Source: Phyllobacteriaceae bacterium
GTDB taxonomy: Bacteria; Pseudomonadota; Alphaproteobacteria; Rhizobiales; Rhizobiaceae
Reading direction: 5' to 3'
Length of the DNA: 7,271 nt
Assembly (NCBI GenBank): GCA_024645155.1
Contig: JAHEGF010000166.1
Span: forward strand, 1-7,271
Below are positions 1-5,313 of the stretch, in pieces. How positions within the stretch are numbered: the stretch's first letter is position 1; every line of letters starts with the position of its first letter. Position numbers and translations under genes: made by a program. The notes under the pieces were generated by a model, which saw only the letters and a program-made list of their open reading frames with translations, was not told where the DNA came from and searched no databases.

Positions 1-323
1 TCGATGAATTCGCACCGCTGGCCGTGGTCAAGTGCGCGCTTGAGAACACGGGTAAAGGCGTAAAGGTCGATTGCCTGCTGCTCGGCCTGCTCACCGGCTT
101 CAATGAGCTTGCGCAATTCGACACCATCAATTCCGTAGGCTTCTGAAAGAACCTCGTTCAGGCGCGCCTTCTCATCATCCCTGCGGATACCGTCAGCATC
201 AATGACATGAAACATGAGCGCCACCGAGGCGACACGCGGATCTTCGGGGGAATATCCAGGTGCCGCTTCCTGTGAAGGCGCCAGCCCCTTCAGGAGCGCC
301 GACAAGCGGTCCAATACATTCAT
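1..323 (-). CDS. TerB-like (tellurite-resistance family) protein, 3' end outside window
   Basis: The first 107 codons are present and the frame is open to the left edge. The start ATG (321-323) is preceded five bases upstream by a strong Shine-Dalgarno, GGGGAG on the minus strand (329-334). The protein begins MNVLDRLSALLKGL. From about residue 30 it shows the helical TerB-type pattern: an ALMFHVIDADGIRRDDEK stretch (residues 35-52) with acidic residues D42, D44, D49 and D50, followed by amphipathic helices rich in Glu and Gln. In the TerB/TerB-like family such acidic residues are implicated in metal binding. No signal peptide or membrane segment is visible, so it is probably cytoplasmic. The family name comes from tellurite-resistance operons, but many alphaproteobacteria carry a lone copy beside hemY with no ter partners, and tellurite resistance should not be assumed. 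Family assignment is fairly secure; the biological role is unknown. Confidence 0.8.
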   Translation of the reverse strand, partial: MNVLDRLSALLKGLAPSQEAAPGYSPEDPRVASVALMFHVIDADGIRRDDEKARLNEVLSEAYGIDGVELRKLIEAGEQAEQQAIDLYAFTRVLKRALDHGQRCEFI

Positions 324-356
324 GTCAACTCCCCGAACCCGTAATATGCGCCAATA

Positions 357-392
357 GGAATACTTTGCGTTTTTGATATCGGATTCTTTGCG
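357..392. repeat. Two near-identical short direct words upstream of terB-like gene
   Basis: GGAATACTTTGCG (357-369) and GGATTCTTTGCG (381-392) agree except for a small substitution/indel. Their right ends lie 23 bases apart, about two helical turns. This spacing would suit a dimeric DNA-binding protein, but no known regulator is recognised and chance similarity in an AT-richer gap is possible. Confidence 0.3.
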
Positions 393-401
393 AAATGCAA
401 A
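387..401. promoter_or_regulatory. Small inverted repeat (TTTGC-GAAAT-GCAAA)
   Basis: A perfect 5-base stem with a 5-base centre overlaps the right-hand direct word and the possible -35 region of a minus-strand promoter for the terB-like gene. It could be an operator half-site pair. It is not a terminator, because the stem is weak and no T-run follows. Confidence 0.25.
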
Positions 402-445
402 ACGTGACCGTGGCGATCATCGGGCCACAGCCCCAGGCTTGCTGC

Positions 446-2080
446 CTAGAACAGCCGGAACCGTTTCGGCTTTTCTTCAGCCTCTTCTGCGCTCGGGCCG
501 GGATCATCGGGCAGCTTTCGAAGCGCCGCCTCGTCGCCGGAATCGCCTTCCTTTTGGTCTTGCGCTTCGGCTTTTAACGCAGCCGGTGGTACGGCGTTCT
601 CACCCGGTTTGACCGGTTCATCTGCCTCCGTCACCGGCGCTTTGTCCGGAGAATCGTCTTCAATATCGTCTGCAAGAATTTCGGCATCGACCGTAGAGGC
701 GCCTTTTTGCTCGCCGTCACCGATGAAGGACCCGGTTGCCGGGGCCAGTGCCGGCAACTTGTCAATGTCCAGTTCATCTATTGCCGGACCGACCTGCTCG
801 ACTGGAACCCGCCACTCGAACGCATCAAGCCTGCCGGTGACCGGGGACAGCGGAGCCCACTTGTCCGATACGATACCGTCGGCGGTCCATGCAGGGTCGC
901 GGGCTGCTCGTACGGCTTTCGACAACCAGAAACGAATGCGGCCCTGGTCGCCAGTCTGCGCTTCCTCGATGTCGGCAAGAAGAAGATAGGCGCCTTCGCG
1001 CGGCTCGAGGCGCAACGCGCCCTCCGCAGCCTCGCGGGCCCGGTCATATTCGGTTGCCTCATAGGCGGAGCGAGCAACTGCAAGCAGCGATTCGGCGCTA
1101 TTCTGCTTGATCGATGCCAGCCGTTCTGCCCGCTTCAGACGGTCATGGGCGGAATCTCCGGGCCGGGCGCGAACAAAGGCTTCCGCGATCTCGGGATGAG
1201 GTGTTTTCTTCCAGATCGCCTCCAGCAATTTCGAACCGCGGCGCATGTCACCGTCGCGAAACAGGGCGCGCGAAGCCGTGACCGCGGCGGGCACAAGGTC
1301 CGGCGCCAGCTTGGCGGCTTCCTGCGCTGCTTTCCTCGATCCCGCCTGGTCGCGGTCGAACTCGTCCATGGCCTTTGCCGTCAGCAATACGGCGCGGCGG
1401 CGATCGGCATCAGCCTTGTCGATCTGCCTGGTAGAGCGCTGTGTTTCCACAAGCGCAAGAGCGGCATCCCACTCGCCTTGTGCCGTCTTGAATTCGAGGG
1501 TCGCATTTGAAGCCCATTGCAGATGCGGAGCGATCTCGGCAGCGCGTTCGGCATAATGGCGCGCGACATCGTTTTCCGACAGGCGTTGCGCCTCGAGGAA
1601 CAGCCCGCGCAAACCGAGAACCCGCGTTTCCGGGTCGTCGACCATGGCTTCGAATTTTTTGCGCGCCTTCTCATGGTCGCCCTCCAGAAGACTGGACTGG
1701 GCGTCAAGCAATACCAGGAGCGGTTCCTGGTCTGAACTGAGCAATTTGGAAGCCTGTGTCGTCATGCGCCTGGCCAGGCCGGTGTCGCCTGCACCGGCAG
1801 CGATCATGCCGGTCGACAGGGACTGATAGCCGCGGTCCCGTTTGCGGGCGCGGAAATAGCGTCCGACGGAACGCGGACTGTTCCAGACAGCTTTCAGCAG
1901 CCACCAGCTGATCATGATGGTTGCAACGAGTGCTGCTGCAGCGACGGCCGCAACCATGACCGTCACTTCGTAGCGCATTCCGGCGATGGTCATGATCAGG
2001 ACGCCCGGCCGGTCGGCCAACCAAGAGAACCCGACGCCAAGGGCAAAAACAAGGATGAGAAACAGCAAAGTGCGGATCAT
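446..2080 (-). CDS. hemY: HemY-type heme-biosynthesis membrane protein with TPR-like domain
   Basis: The 544-residue protein has two N-terminal membrane spans (about residues 3-22 and 41-62) joined by a short loop. The HemY N-terminal signature follows, with RDRGYQSLSTGMIAAGAGD around residues 81-99. A long alpha-helical, TPR-like region (about 100-390) comes next, then a DPAWTADG...KWAPLSPVTGRLDAFEW block (395-423) that I associate with alphaproteobacterial HemY. The last ~115 residues are acidic, Ala/Pro-rich and probably disordered, ending RKLPDDPGP...KPKRFRLF. This is the proteobacterial HemY of hemCDXY operons and is not the Bacillus HemY coproporphyrinogen/protoporphyrinogen oxidase; no FAD-binding motif is seen. 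The helical domain may scaffold heme enzymes at the inner membrane, but its biochemical role is poorly defined. It starts 11 bases after the mic60-like stop. Its Shine-Dalgarno AAGGAAA (2087-2093) overlaps that TAA stop, six bases from ATG, which implies operon transcription and coupled translation. Confidence 0.93.
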   Translation of the reverse strand: MIRTLLFLILVFALGVGFSWLADRPGVLIMTIAGMRYEVTVMVAAVAAAALVATIMISWWLLKAVWNSPRSVGRYFRARKRDRGYQSLSTGMIAAGAGDTGLARRMTTQASKLLSSDQEPLLVLLDAQSSLLEGDHEKARKKFEAMVDDPETRVLGLRGLFLEAQRLSENDVARHYAERAAEIAPHLQWASNATLEFKTAQGEWDAALALVETQRSTRQIDKADADRRRAVLLTAKAMDEFDRDQAGSRKAAQEAAKLAPDLVPAAVTASRALFRDGDMRRGSKLLEAIWKKTPHPEIAEAFVRARPGDSAHDRLKRAERLASIKQNSAESLLAVARSAYEATEYDRAREAAEGALRLEPREGAYLLLADIEEAQTGDQGRIRFWLSKAVRAARDPAWTADGIVSDKWAPLSPVTGRLDAFEWRVPVEQVGPAIDELDIDKLPALAPATGSFIGDGEQKGASTVDAEILADDIEDDSPDKAPVTEADEPVKPGENAVPPAALKAEAQDQKEGDSGDEAALRKLPDDPGPSAEEAEEKPKRFRLF

Positions 2081-2086
2081 GGTGCG

Positions 2087-2094
2087 TTTCCTTA
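2087..2094 (-). promoter_or_regulatory. hemY ribosome binding site fused to the upstream stop codon
   Basis: On the minus strand the mic60-like stop TAA runs directly into AAGGAAA, so the stop codon supplies part of the Shine-Dalgarno for hemY. The six-base spacing to the hemY ATG at 2080 supports that start and suggests reinitiation by terminating ribosomes. Confidence 0.7.
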
Positions 2095-3480
2095 GTTGTT
2101 TTCGCCGGGCGCAAGTGCCCCGGAAACCGTTTCGGCAACAATCGCGTTAGCGGTCATCCGCGCCCTTATTGACGCCACGAGATCTGCGGCGGCCGGTTTT
2201 GCGATGTCCGGCAGGGCCGCGGCTTCCCGGACCGCCGTCTCCAGATCGCTCGCGCCCAGGGCAGCTTCCATCCGGGCGACGATTGCGGCGACCGATTCAC
2301 CTTCGACCTCACCGACAGGGCGGACCTTGACGAGGGATCGTGCACTGGAAAACAACCGGTCGACGACACCGGCGTCCTCGGGCATCGAGTTTGCCGCGGC
2401 GATGATGCTGTCGGCTGCTGCAGCCATCCCTTTTTGCAAGGCGGACACAGTCGGAACCCCGGCGGCGGCCAATCCGCTCAGGGCTTCAACATTGGGATCC
2501 GGGGCGCCGCCCGGATTTGCAACCGCGGCATAGGTTTCCAGTTCGGACATGAACGGCAAACCGCGATCGATTGCTGATTTCAGGGCCGCAGCAGCGATGG
2601 CGCGGGCAACTCTCGGCTGCTCGGACTGGGCTGCGATCGCCGCCGACAATTTGCTGACTTCGCCGGCCAGATCATCGATACGGGCGCTCAGCGCGTCGTT
2701 GCCCAGCGCAGCCGAATCCGAAACGGTAAGCAGTTGCGTTTCCAAAGCGGTCAGCTTTCCGGCAATTTCCGCTGCCGCTCCGGCGTCAGCCACGGATTGT
2801 TCAAGCCGGGCTGATGTTGTTTCCAGGGCGTCCAGACGGCTTGCGATCCGGGATATTGCAGCCGTGTCGCCGGCCTCGCCGCCCGATATGGCCTTTTCGA
2901 GGCCCGCAACCTTGGCGTCGATAGCTTCCAGTTGTAGCCGAACGCCATCAACTGCGGCGCTCATTTCCCCGGTTTTGGATAGCGCCTGGCTAACGGCTTG
3001 TTCAGCCAGGCTGCGGCTTTGTTCGGGAAGCCCGGAGACCGACTGTTCCATTGTTGTCACGCGGTCGCGCATTTCGCTTACCGCTACCGAAAGGGCTTCG
3101 GAGCCGGTTCCTGCTCCAGGGGCGGCTAGCAGCCCGGCCCATTGCAAACCGGCAGCGCCAGCAAGCGCGACAACGCCACCGGCAATTGCCGTCATAGGGG
3201 AAAAGCCCGAACGCTGCTGCTTTGTTTCAGGTGCCTTTTTCGGGGTCTCGGTCTTCGGTGCGCCGCCCTTACCGTCATCACCTTTGCCTGCCGCCGGCGA
3301 AGGGGATTTGCTTGCCGTGCTGTCAGCAGGTTTGCCTTCCGGCGCAGGTTTTTGCGGGCTTGATGGTGTTGCCCCGGCCGATTCGGCCTTGGCAGGCTTA
3401 TCCGCTTCAACCGCTTCGAGATTGATTGTTACCGGTTGCTTGGTCGATTTTACGTGGCGTGCCGCACGCTGTTTGGCCAT
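2092..3480 (-). CDS. Mic60/mitofilin-like inner-membrane protein (COG4223 type)
   Basis: The 462-residue protein has a layout typical of alphaproteobacterial Mic60. A Lys/Pro/Ala-rich, probably disordered cytoplasmic tail (1-90) is followed by one membrane span (about 94-120, PMTAIAGGVVALAGAAGLQW...). A long region of heptad-like Leu/Ile/Ala spacing (about 130-285) is predicted here as periplasmic coiled coil. The C-terminal helical part (about 290-455) includes ALKSAIDRGLPFMSELET (299-316) and LFSSARSLVKVRPVG...ARMEAALGASDLETAVREAAALP (376-424), which resembles the mitofilin signature. Mitochondrial Mic60 shapes crista junctions, and alphaproteobacterial Mic60 has been linked to intracytoplasmic membranes and outer-membrane contact sites; any such role here is inferred. 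I chose ATG 3480 because GGAG (3488-3491) lies seven bases upstream. An in-frame GTG at 3495 would add five residues without a matching site. It occupies the slot held by hemX in enterobacterial hemCDXY operons, and a HemX-like label is the main alternative. Confidence 0.85.
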   Translation of the reverse strand: MAKQRAARHVKSTKQPVTINLEAVEADKPAKAESAGATPSSPQKPAPEGKPADSTASKSPSPAAGKGDDGKGGAPKTETPKKAPETKQQRSGFSPMTAIAGGVVALAGAAGLQWAGLLAAPGAGTGSEALSVAVSEMRDRVTTMEQSVSGLPEQSRSLAEQAVSQALSKTGEMSAAVDGVRLQLEAIDAKVAGLEKAISGGEAGDTAAISRIASRLDALETTSARLEQSVADAGAAAEIAGKLTALETQLLTVSDSAALGNDALSARIDDLAGEVSKLSAAIAAQSEQPRVARAIAAAALKSAIDRGLPFMSELETYAAVANPGGAPDPNVEALSGLAAAGVPTVSALQKGMAAAADSIIAAANSMPEDAGVVDRLFSSARSLVKVRPVGEVEGESVAAIVARMEAALGASDLETAVREAAALPDIAKPAAADLVASIRARMTANAIVAETVSGALAPGENN

Positions 3481-3516
3481 GACCGAACTCCACACAGATG
3501 AACTGGACGGGCGATA

Positions 3517-3529
3517 GGAATACCATTCC
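3517..3529. promoter_or_regulatory. Hairpin/inverted repeat GGAAT-ACC-ATTCC in mic60-like leader
   Basis: A perfect 5-base inverted repeat with a 3-base centre lies 37-49 bases upstream of the mic60-like start. Its left arm is part of the word ATAGGAATAC (3514-3523), which recurs in the terB-like leader at 354-363. It could be an operator or an mRNA hairpin; the stem is too short to be a terminator. Confidence 0.3.
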
Positions 3530-3535
3530 CAAAAA

Positions 3536-3541
3536 ATTATC
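3536..3541 (-). promoter_or_regulatory. Possible -10 element for mic60-hemY
   Basis: On the minus strand GATAAT, within an AT-rich stretch, matches the sigma-70 -10 consensus at five of six positions and sits about 56 bases before the mic60-like ATG. No good -35 is seen at 16-18 bases (the best is TTTCGC/TTCGCT), so this is a weak prediction. Confidence 0.25.
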
Positions 3542-3583
3542 TATCATATCCGCCATGGAGCGAAAGGGAGATTCGAAACACGG

Positions 3584-4303
3584 TCAGGGAAATCGGTGAT
3601 TCAGCATTTCAAGCAGTTTGCCTTCTTCGGGACTGGAGGCTGTCAAGATCTGTCCGGCCGGAATGGCGAGCATTGACCGGGAAATTCGTGGCGAAAGCGA
3701 AAAAAACAATGTCTTATCAGTAATTTGCGGGAAAGAGTCGTTGATGCACAATTCCATCAGCACGGAAACTGATTTCGCTGAATGTACAAGCACCGCATCA
3801 ATAGGAGCGCCTCCCGCGGCAATCTCTATATCGTTAGTTGAATAACTGACTTTTTTGGTATCATAGGTTTCAAGCGGTGTCGTCATTATCCCGGCATTGG
3901 ACAATATGGCCTCGAGCTCCGGACGCCGGACCCGTCCGCATGGATAAGCGACACGGGATCCCGCTGAAATGTAAGAGGCAACGAAACGGGCGAGATCCGT
4001 CGCATCACCGGAGCCGGTGTAGGCGAGATTCAATCCCGCCGCCGCTGCCATTTCTGCCGAGCTTTTTCCGACAGCAAAAACCGGCGCCTGGCCCAGCGAT
4101 TGCGTGAGTGCAGGCGATGCATGACGCACCGAATTCGGGCTGGAAATGACAACGGCGTCAGGGACTGCCTTGAGTGCGGTGCATTCAAGGGTGGCAATTT
4201 CGGTCAACGGAAATGCAACCGGATCAAATCCCGCCTTCCTCAGCCGGCCTGCCGTTTCTGCGTTGCCAGGCTGCGGCCGAATGACCAGGACCCGCGGTTT
4301 CAT
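3584..4303 (-). CDS. hemD: Uroporphyrinogen-III synthase
   Basis: The enzyme closes linear hydroxymethylbilane to uroporphyrinogen III with inversion of ring D, in the cytoplasm. The 239 residues match the usual family length. Family features visible in order are the N-terminal LVIRPQPGNAETAGRL (6-21), VVISSPNSVRHA (51-62), FAVGKSSAEMAAAAG (76-90) opening the linker to the second domain, VAYPCGRVRRPELEAIL (118-134), ETYDTKKVSY (145-154), VLVHSAKSVSVL (171-182) and ASSPEEGKLLEML (222-234). HemD is a fast-evolving family, so identification rests on these scattered motifs plus its place directly after hemC. Its ATG touches the hemC TAG with no gap. The only upstream match to a ribosome site is a weak GGA five bases before ATG, so translation probably depends on ribosomes finishing hemC. 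The second half (residues ~135-214) is distinctly AT-richer than the surrounding genes. Confidence 0.93.
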   Translation of the reverse strand: MKPRVLVIRPQPGNAETAGRLRKAGFDPVAFPLTEIATLECTALKAVPDAVVISSPNSVRHASPALTQSLGQAPVFAVGKSSAEMAAAAGLNLAYTGSGDATDLARFVASYISAGSRVAYPCGRVRRPELEAILSNAGIMTTPLETYDTKKVSYSTNDIEIAAGGAPIDAVLVHSAKSVSVLMELCINDSFPQITDKTLFFSLSPRISRSMLAIPAGQILTASSPEEGKLLEMLNHRFP

Positions 4304-5233
4304 CTAGGTCCAGCTTTCAAAGAACCCGGCTCCGGCCTTGGCGCGGACTGCCTCGCCGGCACGGTATCCGATTTCCGATGCATCATCGGCTTTGCCATCC
4401 ATGACAATATCGTGGGATATCACGCCATCGGGGGTCAGGATCATTCCGAAAAATTGCAGAAACTGCCCGTCAAGTGCGGCGTGTCCTGCGATCGGTGTGC
4501 GGCATGACCCGTCGAGAACCTCAAGAAAGGCCCGTTCACATGCAAGCGCGTGACCTGTAGCGGCGTCATGCAGGGCCTCGATCCACTCCAGGGTTTTGCG
4601 GTCGCCAATTCTGGTTTCAATGCATATCGCACCCTGGCCGGGGGCAGGTGGAAAGACATCAAGCGGCAGAACGGCAGTTGCCGCATCTTCCATCCCCAAC
4701 CGTCGCAAGCCGGCAAGTGCCAACAGTGTAGCACTGGCGACGCCGTCGTCCAGTTTGCGCAATCGGGTTTGCACATTGCCGCGGAACTCGACGACCACCA
4801 GATCGGGCCTGGCGCGGTGTACCAGTGCCTGGCGGCGCAGCGACGACGTGCCGATGGTAGCACCATCGGGCATTTCGAACAGGGTAGAAACGGACGGACT
4901 CAAAAACGCATCGCGCGGGTCTTCACGGCATAGAAATGCAGACAGTTCCAGTCCGTCCGGCAGCCTGGTCGGCATGTCCTTGGAGGAATGAACCGCGAGA
5001 TCGATGCGTCCATCAAGAAGCGCCTGTTCGATCTCCTTGGTGAACAGCCCCTTGCCACCGACTTCGGAAAGGGGCCTGTCCTGGATGCGGTCACCCGACG
5101 TGTGGATCACCTGGATAGCAATTTCGGTTTCGTCGAGATTACCCGAGGCACAGATCCGGGCGCGGACCTCGCGGGCCTGGGCCAGCGCCAGCGGACTGCC
5201 TCGAGTGCCAATTGTCAACGCCGCTGTTTGCAT
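4304..5233 (-). CDS. hemC: Hydroxymethylbilane synthase (porphobilinogen deaminase)
   Basis: The enzyme condenses four porphobilinogen molecules into hydroxymethylbilane, the substrate of HemD, in the cytoplasm. The 309-residue protein is of normal length. Visible motifs are IGTRGSPLALAQA (8-20), TSGDRI (45-50), GGKGLFTKEIEQALL (59-73), AVHSSKDMPT (80-89) with the catalytic Asp at D86, GTSSLRRQAL (128-137), FRGNVQTRLRKLD (150-162) and APGQGAI (197-203). The dipyrromethane-cofactor cysteine is in LDGSCRTPIAGHA (240-252), at C244. All key residues are intact. I start at ATG 5233, giving MQTAALTIGTRGSP as in the family, with GGAAGGG (5239-5245) five bases upstream. The open frame continues to 5374, but that extension would overlap tsaD and adds no family sequence. 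It is first in the minus-strand block and divergent from tsaD. Confidence 0.98.
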   Translation of the reverse strand: MQTAALTIGTRGSPLALAQAREVRARICASGNLDETEIAIQVIHTSGDRIQDRPLSEVGGKGLFTKEIEQALLDGRIDLAVHSSKDMPTRLPDGLELSAFLCREDPRDAFLSPSVSTLFEMPDGATIGTSSLRRQALVHRARPDLVVVEFRGNVQTRLRKLDDGVASATLLALAGLRRLGMEDAATAVLPLDVFPPAPGQGAICIETRIGDRKTLEWIEALHDAATGHALACERAFLEVLDGSCRTPIAGHAALDGQFLQFFGMILTPDGVISHDIVMDGKADDASEIGYRAGEAVRAKAGAGFFESWT

Positions 5234-5238
5234 GAAAA

Positions 5239-5245
5239 CCCTTCC
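5239..5245 (-). promoter_or_regulatory. hemC ribosome binding site (decides start)
   Basis: GGAAGGG on the minus strand lies five bases before ATG 5233. It supports the short 309-residue form of HemC over upstream in-frame starts that would overlap tsaD. Confidence 0.75.
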
Positions 5246-5263
5246 GTGGTAACCGCGCACGGG

Positions 5264-5291
5264 TTGGAGACTGATTTTCGATCTGTCTAAC
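5264..5291 (+). promoter_or_regulatory. Candidate sigma-70-type promoter for tsaD-gpsA
   Basis: TTGGAG (5264-5269) and TCTAAC (5286-5291), separated by 16 bases, each match four of six consensus positions. Transcription would begin near 5298, leaving a very short leader of about 16 bases before the tsaD ATG. Prediction by eye only. Confidence 0.3.
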
Positions 5292-5313
5292 GGGGAAAGA
5301 GCGGTCCGGCAAC

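Larger units (their letters stand above)
324..445. other. Intergenic gap between hemY stop and terB-like start
   Basis: This 122-bp gap is more AT-rich than the flanking genes. I see no RNA gene and no rho-independent terminator after hemY: the best GC stem on the minus strand, GGGC-TGTG-GCCC, lacks a T-run. On the minus strand TTGCAT, 16 bases, then TATCAA is a weak sigma-70-like pair that could drive the terB-like gene. The gap also contains a TTTGC/GCAAA hairpin and two near-identical 12-13-base words, listed separately. Whether the terB-like gene is read through from hemY or has its own promoter cannot be decided from sequence. Confidence 0.6.
3481..3583. other. Intergenic gap between hemD and mic60-like gene
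   Basis: At 103 bp this is the only sizeable gap inside the minus-strand block. It is AT-rich, with a T6 run on the minus strand, but that run is not preceded by a GC stem, so I do not call a terminator. It carries a possible -10 box and a small hairpin (listed separately). An internal promoter for mic60-hemY is therefore possible. Confidence 0.55.
5234..5313. promoter_or_regulatory. Divergent promoter region between hemC and tsaD
   Basis: These 80 bp must contain, or abut, the promoters for both the heme block and tsaD-gpsA, since the genes diverge. An imperfect stem around AACCGCGCACGGGTT (5251-5265) lies in the hemC leader. On the minus strand the best sigma-70-like pair is TTGCCG ... TAGACA with 17-base spacing, which is poor. 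I recognise no Irr, RirA or Fur box. Confidence 0.55.

Noticed and set aside
421..445. Terminator after hemY
   Set aside because: The GGGC-TGTG-GCCC stem is four base pairs long and is not followed by a T-run.
707..1510. 267-codon plus-strand open frame opposite hemY
   Set aside because: Antisense to hemY, with no plausible ribosome site or family motif.
446..2080. HemY as protoporphyrinogen oxidase
   Set aside because: That is the unrelated Bacillus HemY. This protein has two membrane spans and TPR-like helices and no FAD-binding GxGxxG near its N-terminus.
3481..3495. GTG start at 3495 for the mic60-like gene
   Set aside because: The GGAG ribosome site at 3488-3491 lies inside that extension and is spaced correctly for ATG 3480.
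2549..3517. 322-codon plus-strand open frame opposite the mic60-like gene
   Set aside because: The translation is Ala/Ser/Arg low complexity with no domain, and it mirrors the Ala-rich mic60-like codons. A shadow.
3531..3583. Rho-independent terminator after hemD
   Set aside because: There is a T6 run on the minus strand, but only a CGC/GCG stem around CCATGG about 20 bases before it. No stable stem adjoins the run.
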